DNA from: Trichobilharzia szidati
Lineage: Eukaryota > Platyhelminthes > Trematoda > Strigeidida > Schistosomatidae
Direction of reading: 5' to 3'
NCBI GenBank assembly: GCA_944472155.2
Contig: OX235277.1
Coordinates: 32,436,804 to 32,500,803 of the forward strand
DNA: 64,000 nt
A program made the translations under genes and the position numbers. The notes below the pieces were generated by a model. That model did no database searches. It saw nothing but the letters and a program-made list of their open reading frames with translations, and was not told where the DNA came from. The number at the start of each line of letters is the position of its first letter. Positions within the stretch are counted from its first letter, which is position 1. Below, one piece after another: positions 20,910-31,620 of this stretch.

Positions 20910-21288
20910 AACTATTTGATATGATAGTTAATAGTTATAGGTATAGAGGTAGTAGAGTACTTGTGCAAGTATTACAACAAGATAAATTTTATGTAACGAA
21001 TCACGCAAAAATGTAACGCAAACGTTGGACGTACCGCGTTCTGTATACAATGCTAATAGGCTGGACTTATCCGGCATGTTGGTTGAAATTTCGCTCGGCA
21101 AATTTTTTTTGTCAGTAATGTTTAATAAAATTTTGTTATCTGTTTTCTGGATTGATAGGAATTCTCATTTCCTGGCTAGTTATGTTGGTGTTCGCGTCAT
21201 TTAATCTGACTGCGACACACTTAGCATATTGGTTGTAATGATTAGTGTTTCATGCTGAATGCGTCAAAACATCTCTCTTCGCCGATGG

Positions 21289-21949
21289 GGCGAAGTTCTA
21301 CAATAGAGTCCCAAGGAACGAACGCATAAGTGACCTTGAACCGACTAATGAGAAAAAAGGATGATTTTTGCATAAAATTTTGCGTATTTTTACATAAATA
21401 AGCATGAAAAAAATCAAACAGGGTACTCTTCTCTAATATGAGATAAAAAATGTTCCAATTATTAAGAGGAGTTTCAGTTTTTAAATTAAACCAATTTCTA
21501 TACATGTCTTCATTCAAATGACTGAAAATAACTTCGTTTTGTGATCCGTTGATAGCTCAGATTCTATTTTTCAGTCTTCCCCAGAAACCTTCGATGGAAT
21601 TATTATGAGTATGACAGGGTCGACGGAATCATTCGAATGGTTCACTCTATGATGATGTACCCAAACGTTATTCGCTCTGGCACCCAGTAATTAGACAGAA
21701 ACAAGATATTCAGGCAAAGTTAAACTTTTGACACCAATAACAACCAATCGTCAAAGACAGTTTCAACTTTTCAAAGAAAGATCCTAGAAGACAATTAATT
21801 CAGTGTCGCTTACCAATATGCACAATTATTCGCGCTAGAATAATGGTGAGCTTCCTCAACCAATGACTAGCATGCGTTCAGGGTCATTGGAACATTCACA
21901 AGGTCATTGGAACATTTACAATCTTGGGACTCTATTGTAGAACTTCGCC
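21289..21949 (-). mobile_element. Merlin-like relic 2 with 27-bp perfect terminal inverted repeats
   Basis: GGCGAAGTTCTACAATAGAG..CCCAAG begins at 21289 and its exact reverse complement ends at 21949. The minus strand from about 21510 to 21420 encodes HLNEDMYRNWFNLKTETPLNNW, matching the end of the Merlin transposase at 15.5 kb (LDEFMYRFWFNMTLKTPMSNW), then decays. No matching 8-bp flanks were found. The terminal sequence differs from Merlin 1, so it is another subfamily. Confidence 0.82.
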
Positions 21950-22214
21950 ATAGTGTCATTCAATGAAGACTACGTCAAAATGTGGCTATTTTCGTGTGAA
22001 GAACAGTACTATTTTACAAAAGAATGCTATCAGTACATGGGAATCACCTATAAATGCCAACAGAACGTAAAACCAATGTGTAAACGAACGGCTACGGAAC
22101 TGCAATCCAACATAACCGACAAACATAGACGAAAATGACCTTTGAGCGTCTCACTCCATCAATGACCTTGAGCATGCGGGATAATTTCAGCCTACTAATA
22201 CAGTAACATTCCTC

Positions 22215-22700
22215 ATTAAGTAAATTCCTTAACTGTTCTGCCACTGTTTGATCCAACAATGGCAGAACAGTTACGGATTATTTGCTTAAACTGGAACTGT
22301 GCGCTGTTTAATCAGAATGACTGGCATTAATTCAGCACCTTGCTCTTCTTTTACGCATTTTCAGAAGTAGCTTATCAGCCTTACTGCAGCCCTTATAGTC
22401 TAGGTGCTGCTCCTCCCAAGCTTACCATAATGCTGAATTAAATCTCACTAATTCTGAAATAATTCCAACGTTCTATAGTAAGTAAATTCTGAATCTGTTC
22501 TTAAATAGATTCCCGAATGGCACAGTCTAGAACTCAGTTGTGGTTTTCAGCATGACTGGCACTAATTCAACACCATGTTCTTTTTCTAGACATTTTCAGG
22601 AGTAGATCAGAACCTACTGGTTTTGCTTATCAGCTTTATTTAAACCCTTTCAGCTCATTTTCAGCACGGACTAGCTTTACTTTAGAACAAAGATACTTAA
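22215..22700 (+). repeat. Degenerate tandem duplication, about 250-bp unit
   Basis: 22290-22370 and 22533-22610 align as diverged copies: both contain ATGACTGGCA.TAATTCA.CACC, then a TTCTTTT region, then CATTTTCAG.AGTAG, followed by TTATCAGC.TTA. AAGTAAATTC precedes both. Two copies only, no coding capacity. The first copy carries the hairpin at 22231. Confidence 0.55.
22231..22272. repeat. 42-nt near-perfect hairpin
   Basis: AACTGTTCTGCCA pairs with TGGCAGAACAGTT (13 bp), then one C/A mismatch, then TGTT pairs with AACA around the loop TGATCC. Transcribed, it would give an 18-position stem with a 6-nt loop. Nothing in the sequence tells whether it is transcribed. Confidence 0.8.
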
Positions 22701-23206
22701 TTTAGCACATAGTGGCAATTTTTTGAGCTTAAATTCGGAAATTATATCTGGAAACTGTAGTACAATATCACTGCAAATCCGCCAAGTTAGGTCCACTGGT
22801 AGCATCCTGTAAATAAGCAAAATAAAATGTAAGTTGATGAAACGTTGTGCTCATCACATTCTCAGCATTGACATTTAGAAAAGTTTGCTTACATAACTGC
22901 CACTGTTATATCCCCTGCTATCTTTTCCATTTGCCTAGAAATAAAAACAATTTTGTGATTACTACATGTTGACTTAAAGTTGACTTATAAAACGAAGCGG
23001 GCTTTTAACAATATTACCTGAATTCCTTTCTTAAGGTTACGCCTTTGGACACGATCTTTCAAAGTAGGATTTCGTGGCCTAATCCATTATGTCACCAACC
23101 TATCTCGATGTCATCAGTTGGTCGCTAGAGAAATAAGTACTTCATTAATGAACCTTACATCTCGTGACTGAATTTCGAACATCTGAATACCTTAAATCCC
23201 TTTAAT
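22701..23206. other. No gene recognised
   Basis: AT-rich sequence without recognisable coding or repeat signature. Confidence 0.4.
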
Positions 23207-23660
23207 TTAAATGGTGGTAGTAAAATCATCACTAAAATCACAGTGGGGTCGAAAGGGTATCCTATCTTCACTTTCCATTTCAACTATATTCCCCGGTTTA
23301 CCTGAGGTCAAGATTACATTGTCCGGAGAATAAGAAGTAAATATGGCGTTCAGATAAGTTAACTTTGCTTTGCTTAACTTAACGCCCTTAGTACTAGCTT
23401 CTTTAGGTACATGGTTGACACTTGTACTTTTCATTAAGTACACGTGCTCAACATAACGCTGAGCTGCCTGCTTAGCCACAGCATATCCACAGTGCACGGA
23501 CTGTCTTATCTTGCGCATATAAGATTCAAAGGGAGATGCACTGAATCCTTCTAATGCCCCATGCAGCTCGACATCATCCACTATTTTTCAGAGAATGAAT
23601 ATTGTAAACAATATGTTCATCTCCGAAACTGTTCTCATATTGCAGTAAGGAATTACTCCA
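23207..23660 (-). pseudogene. CACTA-like (DUF4218-type) transposase relic
   Basis: On the minus strand YENSFGDEHIVYNIHSL (about 23660-23600) is followed, after a frame change, by VDDVELHGALEGFSASPFESYMRKIRQSV. The pattern of a conserved YN.H.L, a D.V...G.L..FSAF.FE..M..IK and basic residues is what I remember from the C-terminal region of animal and plant CACTA/EnSpm transposases. The frame runs on to 23207 (124 codons). CACTA elements are known in schistosomes. I see no catalytic core or CACTA termini, so this is a tentative family call on a decayed fragment. Confidence 0.45.
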
Positions 23661-25287
23661 ATCTGTCTGAACAGCATCCAAAAACAATCGGCTGTATTTG
23701 GTAATCGAAAGTAAGTATACTGACAGGGAAAATTTCCTATAATTATCGTACAGGGGGGAGAGGCAGAATGTTCCTGAGTAGGCGAGACCAAAATACAGTA
23801 GCTTTTTGGAAGGACCAGGGTTATATCAGTACATACTGGGTTCACTTCAAGTAGATAAAATATTCATTTACCGTAAAAAGGCATTATTGACGCGTTGGTT
23901 AGATTTTGCTGAGAATTGTTGCAAGGTTGGTCTGCTAAGCGTCCCAAGCTTACTATACTATACCTCCAAAAGTGCATTCATACCTCACAAACTTATATTC
24001 CATAGGGCCAGATGGGTCTCTTTTTACCTAAATCAACCCGATAGGATGTGTTGGACTCCTTTCAAAGAAATAATGCACAATTTAGTTATTTCCTTCATAA
24101 ATGTATCAAAAGCTTGCTTAAGTTGCACCCACGTATAAAATACACAACTAAGCATTATTCTTTGGAATATAGCCACTACATCAGACAACATAGATGACAC
24201 ATTTCGTGAAGTAGAGGTTGCAGGAGTATTTTTTAACGTCATGTAATGGTTTTAACAATGACTAACAAACACAACATTATAATTTCAAGTAAATGAATAA
24301 TAGTACATATTTCAGTGCCCACAAACCACTGTTGTGACCTAGTAAATTTAGCTGATTTATTCTGACATATAAAGCACATATCACAGGCCACTAAACTGAC
24401 AACTTAAAAGGTGGATCAGTTAAAACATTTATATGTGCTAATTAAATACTCATTAAGAGTCTAGAAATTGTGGTTGAATCATATTCATCTAGGAAGCAAA
24501 AATGCATACGTCCTATTTTAGACTTAAAATATATGTATGAAAATTACCGTTGACTTATATTGACTTACTATACAATCTCAGATATCTTAATGTACCTTTA
24601 TTCACAACTAATGCATCCAAATAGCGTGTGAATCATCACACTACACTCGCACCCATAAAATTAACACGTGATTGTATTATGGTAAAGTGAGTTCAATTAA
24701 ACTGCCTGTAAATTTCCGTGTCAAAATAACAAAAGAGAGATGTTACACTGGCACTAGTGTACGACACACAGGATACAGAGCTTACGACCATTATCATTTG
24801 ATCAGTTAATAAGGGCTCGAAAATTTATAAAACTCTACAGTAGAGGGGAAGTACAGCATTATTTTGGTATTAGCATATACGAGGAACCAACTTTGCCATG
24901 ATAAACAGATTTCAGAATGGAATTTGTTCCGTTGTTCATCGAATATGCTAACAATATTCTGAGTAACGTTCAAGCAATACAAACGTGGAAAGCAGCATTA
25001 CTGTACATTTGCAGTGCTCCAGTGCAATAACTTCGAGAAGAGAAGACAGAAAAAAACAGCAAGCGAGGTGCAGAGGCAGCCAGCAAATAGTGATAATTTA
25101 AGCAAACAATATGCGACAAACACAAGGTTCATCCCCGTTTATATTACAAAGAGTTTAAAGTCATTGAATTTTATAGTGTTACATACTAACGGTTAGTTCA
25201 AGTTTATGGTAGCAAGAAAAAACTGAATAACAAAATAAAACGAAAAATTAGGGGGAAACGAATGATGATGATGGGGGTATTGACGTC
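23661..25287. other. No gene recognised
   Basis: About 1.6 kb of AT-rich DNA. Short frames (for example 110 codons at 23806-24138) show no motif. The first few hundred bases may be further transposase relic. A short (ATG)n run lies at about 25263-25275, just before an R1 fragment. Confidence 0.4.
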
Positions 25288-25768
25288 GAGTGCTGCAGTG
25301 TGAAGTTTGTGGCGCGGTTCCTAAAGATCCTCAGTAGCTTTTAGACTCCGATCACCATTAGGGGCTTCAGAATGAGGAGAACAGTGGACCAATCACTGAA
25401 GTGGTAATAACAATAGGGAAAAAGGATAGTACGAGGGTGGTGAATGTAAGGTTGAGATATGATCAGAAAAGTTTAGCGTATTTAAAGAAGAGTGTGAGTG
25501 GTTATTAATCCCCAGTTGCCCACACCGCTGAAGTTGATTCCTTCAGGAAATGCCAGAAACAGAAAATGCATTAACACTGCATGACTGCAGAGCCACGGAG
25601 GCAACTTCTCATGGTTTCAAAAGCCTGTCCGATGTCCGCGATGAGTTATGAGATGTAGTCCAAGTGACAGAGAGTATCTATCCGTAATGATATGAAGATG
25701 ACAAGTCAAAAGTTTGTGATAAGTAAAAAAGTAAATTGACGTCCTTTGGCGGAGTGACTGAAGTGTTC
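25288..25768 (-). repeat. Dispersed repeat R1, copy 2 (partial)
   Basis: Reverse complement of 3547-4025 with about three visible mismatches. Both ends break away abruptly: at 25288 (GAGTGCTGC) and at 25768 (AAGTGTTC), where copy 3 continues into GCAATCAG. It contains only the part related to an RTE 5' region plus some sequence before it. Confidence 0.8.
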
Positions 25769-25859
25769 TATGTTTAGTAGTTCACGACACTCGTAAGATT
25801 TTTGCACGTGCTTTCTCTGATGTTCTTTTACTCCTTATTGTCATATATTCATTGTAATT

Positions 25860-27265
25860 ATGGTCCAAGTCTTTGAAAAGCGTGTTCGTGGAAACACAGT
25901 TCTTTTAGATAGTCGCTCAAATTCCCATATAACTGCATTACCGCCTCTTAATACAGCATCAACTTCCAGCTCACATAATCGCTTGAGTGCAGTTCTCACT
26001 CCTGTGATACAGGTGAAAGATGTTCTGTTAGAGAACTCTGTGTTCTTTAAATTAAACTGTTGCTGCTGCTATATTTTTACTGAACTAGAATACACGTATA
26101 TCTTAGTACTTCTTCGCGTTTATATTTTTGTCCTAACGTTGTGATTACTCGACATCCACAACGTAATTCAAAAGGCACTTGGGAAGGAATACGACAGTGT
26201 ATTATTGCAGCAATCAAAATTCAAAAATCGAGCGAGTACAAAAGTATCAATTGTTAACATGCAAGATTTAGAGTAATAAACAAATCAAAGTACAATTACA
26301 TAGTGAAAGTATACTGCGATGATGAGTAATAAAACGGGTCACTACAAAACTTCCTTGTGAAAGATATCCAGTGGCAGGTAAGTAAACTTCAGGAAAAATT
26401 AGGTCAGTTTGATAGCATGTCACCGCCAATCTCAAATCTCACGGACAGCTGTTCTGATATTGGCCATATTGAGTCTCCACTCGATGTGACTCAAAACAAG
26501 TTTGCAGATTTAGACCCGATAGCCTGCCTGTTAAAAAACATCCTAAATTGTTTCCAGACAACCTAAATAAAGCTAAAAATCTGATTGACTGCTTGGCTGC
26601 GGAGGTGATGAAGCGTATAACCTCTTCTCACCAGGCTATAGTTTACAACATCCCAGATTCAATGCCTCTGAAGACTGTAAAACACAAAATCCTCGACTGC
26701 TGCGGCATGGCTAGTGTTCCATGTGAATGCAAAAGACTTCGTAAAAAGTCGAACCAGGCTAATTGTCCCATCATTATTAAGTTCATTAATTCTCTTGATG
26801 CTAGTAAGTTTACTAAATGTCAGGATCACTTAAGACTGAATAGCGGTTATGAATATGTAACCATAGCTCAGGATAAAACACTGTGTCAGCGCAGAATAAT
26901 GAGTAGTAATAAGCTGGTCACCTCCTCTGGCTTAAATTTACCAAAGTCGATCGTGTACAGCAACAGTCACCTAGTGCTGGCGGTAGCATTCAGCAAACTA
27001 CATAACAACCACGCTCGCCAATGGAACTAGGAACTGATTTAGATATCAAAACCCCTGTGAATTAAGCCTCACCGAAAGATGTTAAAATAGCTAGAACTGC
27101 TGCAAGGGGTTCTAAGAAATTTTCACCCAAACGTAGTAGCCTCACCACGATGAACAAATTTCGCAGGATTGAGACTAATGATGGGGAAGAATACTTTGTA
27201 TTCAATAAGCCTGCTTACAGTAAGTGTCAACAAACCCTCACTTGTTACGAAAAGCTCCTCTCGAA
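25860..27265 (+). pseudogene. CR1-like ORF1 relic, split by a solo LTR
   Basis: Starts at an ATG (MVQVFEKRVRGN). The frame runs to FFKLN at 26057, is interrupted by a 289-bp solo LTR, and resumes in phase (LVKDIQWQVSKLQEKL) once one copy of the 4-bp duplication is discounted. A frameshift near 26540 leads into a second block with KNLIDCLAAEVMKR, AIVYNIPD and CECKRLRKK, the same ORF1 domain as at 20.3 and 58.3 kb, followed by YVTIAQDKTLCQRR. Decay increases after 27030 and repeat Y begins at about 27266. No ORF2 follows, so the 3' end is missing. Confidence 0.75.
26058..26346 (-). mobile_element. Solo LTR, Gypsy-type family LTR-A, TSD AAAC
   Basis: A 289-bp segment whose minus strand begins TGTAGTGACCCGTTTTATTA and ends with GCAGCAACA (TG...CA). 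The 4-bp direct repeat AAAC flanks it at 26054-26057 and 26347-26350. It is homologous to 35696-35984 and 54655-54942. No internal domain remains, so it formed by LTR-LTR recombination. Confidence 0.9.
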
Positions 27266-28874
27266 ACATAAGTATATAATAATAATATATTTCTTATAAA
27301 CGGGTAAGTTAACATGAAATGTATGCCATTTTTACAGGCACGATCAATTATGTTACGAATTACAATTGTGAATTAGCATACATTATCACTTTTTAAAAAG
27401 TTCAAACTGTTGAATTATAGTACAAGCAATCGGAACAGATTCTTATAATTGTTAATTTGTAAATCTTTCACGAAGGTCTCCATCGAATTTGAGCGACAAC
27501 CCATACTTCGTTCCATCTCCTGATGATAGTAATGTCCCATCGATAAACAACATATATTTGAGTGAGTACTGTGACCCCACGAAGAGGAGAAAATCCTGCA
27601 CAGCTACAAAGTGGTATAAAATGCAATCATGAATAATATATTACTGGAAGTATATTTACAAGAAAAATACAAGAATAAGTTATAGAGTACTTAATATGGT
27701 AGTGCACATTTGCAATGTATGATGCTAACCATATTGGTCTTACCATGCAAAACTATGACGTTTTCTATGAAAGTAGAGTTATTCCCGAACATGAGTGTTG
27801 TTATGTTGTTTTTTATCATCAGAGCAACCGAACTTTATGCGAAAGAAGAGTGTAAATGAGAAAAAAGAAAAAAAGTAAATTTCAGCTGTAATAAAGTCCT
27901 AGGAAGTTGAGATAAAATAGGGTATAATAGTAATTAGGTAGAAGGATTATCGTGAAGTATATAAGTGACATTTCAGAGAGAAGTGGCTTGAAGAATTAGA
28001 ACCTGTTGAATATGGTGACCCGTAGGATGTCTGGCGAACTTGTGTATGGCCCATGGGGTAGCATCTTGACAAGAAACTGAGCAGACTTGTAGATATTACG
28101 AGCGAAAGCATTATTTTTTTATAAGTTAAATATGTACAGTCATTATTGTTTTAGTTTTTTAATTTTTTATATTTTTTATACATTCAGTATCTAAACTCAT
28201 GTTTAATTCTCGAGCTGCCAAAATAATGCATCTTGCTGTCCTACAGATCGGGGCGATTCACATTTGTGACCACTACCAAATCTGCTGATCAGCATGCACC
28301 ACCCTCCCTCCTTTTTAATGTCAAAAAGCTATGAGAACTTTTACAATGACTGCAGTTGTAATATTGGATTGCCTTGACTCCGTCCCAATCATACAGTATG
28401 CTTCACATTAACAGCTTTCATGACAAGTGCTTCCCATTAGGTCACAGGGCACAATAATACCAGAGGACATTGTTAGCAGTATTATCATCATACTAGTGAA
28501 CAAGTGGGTTACTACAAAAGACTAAGAAATTAGGTTTCCCTTAAGAGTTGTGAAGTATGAAAATAGCTAATATTAGAGCAACTAAATTATATTCTATTTA
28601 TCAGAGTGATGTGAGTAGTGGAACAATTAGTGATAAAGCTATGTAAAGTGGTCCTGAGTGAGGCTACTGGTTAGCAGAACTTGTTATGCTAAATTTTCAC
28701 GACTGATTTTATATAGTGTGCGTTACACATTGCAAAGTGACTCATCAATTATATGATGGAAAAAAAACTACATAACTTTAGCATTATGAATTTCTTAGAA
28801 AATCATATGAAAGTGGGTAAGTGTTGACTGAAGATAGTCATTTCAACTCAAAAATAGCACTAATAATATAAGTA
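27266..28874 (+). repeat. Dispersed repeat Y, copy 1 (most complete)
   Basis: Head with TATATTT..., then ATGCCATTTTTACAGGCACGATCA near 27325. Homologous segments occur at 54245-55205 (direct), 59395-61095 (inverted) and 56600-57235 (inverted, diverged). Landmarks are GGAAGTA.ATTTACAAG, ATTTGCAATGTATGATGCTAACC, GATTCACATTTGTGACCA and GTCATTTCAA at about 27650, 27710, 28260 and 28840. No long frame and no inverted termini that I could define. It is an unassigned non-coding dispersed element, about 1.6 kb. Confidence 0.7.
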
Positions 28875-28962
28875 TGTGGAGTCCTCAGAAATAAACTTAA
28901 CCAGCTTTTACTATTATGCGAGAAATGAACATAATGTACATTTCTTTGTTTTAATCAAACTA
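28875..28962 (+). mobile_element. Fragment of Gypsy-1 LTR (5' end of LTR)
   Basis: Starts TGTGGAGTCCTC and matches, inverted, the outer end of the LTR at 42950-43404 for about 88 bases (through CTTTGTTTTAA.C), then stops matching. It lies inside or at the end of repeat Y. Confidence 0.75.
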
Positions 28963-29376
28963 TGCGCGCGCTTCGAATACGACGTGCATTTTCCTCTCTA
29001 ACAGGAAATATCCACTTTTGTGAATTATTCGTTTGGGAAACCTGATCTTCTTATCCGGCGAATTTTATTCAGCCATTTCTTCTTCACTGAGCCTGTGCGT
29101 GGTACTTCACACTGTCTCGAACTACTGCCTAAGCTTCAGGTGCTACTTCTGTAGCAACATCCCCCTCACTCTTTCAAATATACAGGACTTGTTGATCTGT
29201 TACGTGATTGTTGTGAAGCCCAATAACCCGAAAGTTACAGGTAAAGTCAAAAGATTCTACTTATACACTTTATCTTTCTGTTCTGTGCTTTCTATTGTCT
29301 TTTGCTGTCAGTCCACTGTACAAAATAACTCCACTGTCTCTTATTATTTAATCATCGGTATTAATTTAGGAGTAAT

Positions 29377-31560
29377 ATGACGATAGATTCTCACCCTAAG
29401 ATAAGTAATGGGACACCATACTCCGTAGTCACCAGGGCTTCAGCCAAATTAGGCAAACAGGTGAAGGTGATGGAATCTCGCATACCGGTCTTGAAGACCA
29501 GGGCAAATATTCCCTGCGTGGACAGATTGCCATGTCGCCACAGTCCTACAGTGAAACTGTGCAAAGTCAACCAAGTGGATGTGGCTCCATCCCTGTTAAC
29601 ACCACTAGGTTAATAGAGCCGAGTGGTAAATCTGCACAAAGGGAGAATAGTATAACACCCATATCCATAGTAGGCCTTGAAACAAACAGGAAGGCCAATA
29701 AGAAACGTTCACGACGTCGCAAGACGACAAAAGCGTTCCCCAAGAAGGCAGACGATTGCAAGGTCTACGATTATGTTGTCGAACAAGTGGACTCTGCTTT
29801 CGAATGCAACTTTTGCAAGCAATGGGTACATTGTAGATGCGACACCGGGGTACCAAAAATATATTATGATTTTATGCTTAAGAACCCATGCCCATGGTTC
29901 TGGTACATAGGCCCAAGTTGCCGTCCTGATGCAGCCTCGTGTAGTTTCTCGTAAGCTTAAGATGGCATAGAGGTATCAGGGAAAAATGTGAAACGTTCTA
30001 CTCCCACCAATTCAGAAAACAGCACAATTGCACGTAAATCGGGGATACCAAAATCCACACCGGTTAGACTTGCAATTCCTGCCATAACTGCCCCAGACAC
30101 AGAGGCTGAAGCACCATGGGTATCTGTCGCTGGAAAAAGAACCTTACCGTCCACCAGTAATAGTGGCCACGGCACTGCGACACACAATCATACCCAATCG
30201 CACCAGACGAAACAAAACGGTCCTAAAGGGGACGACAAATGTGCGAGGATCGAACCTAAATCCACGGTTAGTAGATCAAACTGCGTAATCCTCTTTAATG
30301 TACCAGACTGTAGCAGTAGTCTGCTGGAAAATAGGGCCCTGTTTGATCAGGAACAATGATCCAACTTATGTAGCACACTGGGTCTGGACATCCAACCAGT
30401 AAAACTATGCAGATTATATAGGGGAACTGCTGCTCCTCTGTTGAAACTGCAATGGATTAAGGTAAAACCCCGTCGCCAATTTGTTGTAACCGTAGTGGAA
30501 TTAGATGGGGAATTAAAATGAGGACGTTGTTGCCTTGTTCTGTCTGCGCCTGACTAATATGCCTATCTGCTTCTGGTACCTTCCGATTCAGCGAACCACG
30601 CAAATATCAAAAGACAAAGTCTGGTCTCTGACTTTATATTGTAGTACAACAACTACGACTACGACGACGACTACAACAACGACAAATAAACTTATTTAGG
30701 AAATGGTATTTATACAATTTTACAACCAATAGAGACAGCTAACAGTATTTGAAATAATTGGTCGTAATAGTCAATAACAAAATGCGTGGGAATGATGATA
30801 TACCACATATGCGAGATTAACAGTCATTAAGATAATTGAACAATAACAAAGTGCCTGGGAAATGATAATATAACACATATGCGAGATTAACAGTCATTAA
30901 GATAATTGAACAATAACAAAGTGTGTGGGATCCTATCATCCTCAAGGCAAACCATCCCCACTGAGGGTAACACTGGGCTCTACCGAGGATGTCGAAAAAG
31001 TTTTACTGACTTCTCAAGTCCAATCTATAGGGAGGGGCTGCAACATACGTGTTAGGCCAGACAGGCCATGGAAGGAAAGACAGATGACAAGCTTATTCCT
31101 TCTGACTCCATTGCTGTTCACGGCATTCCCGAACTGGTAACTGGGAACGCTAGCGAGAAGTACTGTCACGATGTACAGCAATGGAGATGGCTGGCATCCC
31201 AGATGGCTCTGGGAAGTTCAGGGGCTGTCTCTATTTATAGATTACCTCAACCCACTCACCTTATGTCAATTAACACGCCACGTCTGTCAAGTGTCAAATT
31301 CAGCTCCGAGACCACTTGACTACTGCGCTCCAGAGATGGTACGAGACCAAGGACAAGGTCAGCAGACACATTCGCTGCTGCGGGAGCCGGCCTCGTATCC
31401 AAAGGAGAGAACAAAGCGTTATCAAAGAAAATCCTCAACCCGTAGTCACACTACAGCGGTGCAGCACGGACGATGATAGCCAGTGTCATCCAAGTGCTCC
31501 GATTGAACTAGAAGAAAAAATCGCCAACAGGTCGGTTCCCGGGGAATCGGCCAACTAGTT
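29377..31560 (+). pseudogene. CR1-like ORF1 with PHD-type zinc finger (copy B)
   Basis: Begins at an ATG (MTIDSHPKISNG). After a frameshift near 29525 comes a basic stretch (KKRSRRRKTTK) and a PHD-like finger at about 29755-29935: spaced Cys, FECNFCKQWVHCRC, then a final GPSC. PHD fingers are known in CR1 ORF1 proteins, where they bind nucleic acid or protein. More frames follow: VILFNVPDCSSSLL, a TGA at 30357-30359, then RPWKERQ and an unrelated-looking remainder to 31560 with several stops. A non-coding insertion splits the frame at about 30642-30925. Confidence 0.75.
30642..30930 (+). repeat. Insertion with ACN trinucleotide run and 69-bp tandem repeat
   Basis: A (TAC/GAC/AAC)n-like run at 30643-30688 is followed by AT-rich DNA and a tandem repeat: units at 30772-30840 and 30841-30910, plus a 20-base partial at 30911-30930. 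Each unit contains ACATATGCGAGATTAACAGT. The ORF1-related frame stops at the left edge and resumes at the right edge, so this is secondary sequence inside the LINE. Confidence 0.7.
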
Positions 31561-31620
31561 CGTAGGATAACTCCTCAACCGATAGCCCACATCACGTCAA
31601 CCACCCCCCAATACGGGGAC

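Larger units (their letters stand above)
15180..21045 (-). mobile_element. Nearly complete CR1-like LINE (family CR1-I), minus strand
   Basis: Reads right to left: a 5' UTR from about 21045 (its AATGTAACGCAAACG start recurs at about 59050-59065 in another copy), ORF1 (20909 to about 19328), ORF2 (19424 to 16131), then 3' UTR. A Merlin transposon (15334-16111) interrupts the 3' UTR just after the ORF2 stop. The exact 3' end is not clear; about 15180 is a guess from composition. Only a few lesions are seen, making it the best preserved member of this family here. Confidence 0.85.

Noticed and set aside
22201..22710. CRISPR-like repeat array
   Set aside because: Only two diverged copies of about 250 bp, no spacer structure, and the window is eukaryotic repeat DNA.
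23588..24242. Minus-strand frames of 69-85 codons as exons of a host gene
   Set aside because: No family motif, no consistent splice sites; more likely decayed transposon or random frames.
27515..27545. Hammerhead ribozyme core (TCCTGATGATAG), as in schistosome SM-alpha satellites
   Set aside because: The GAAAC half and the required stems are missing. I found no complete hammerhead core in the window.
29033..29380. 115-codon hydrophobic frame that looks like a membrane protein
   Set aside because: It lies just upstream of CR1 copy B ORF1, has no recognisable family pattern and is more likely LINE 5' UTR.
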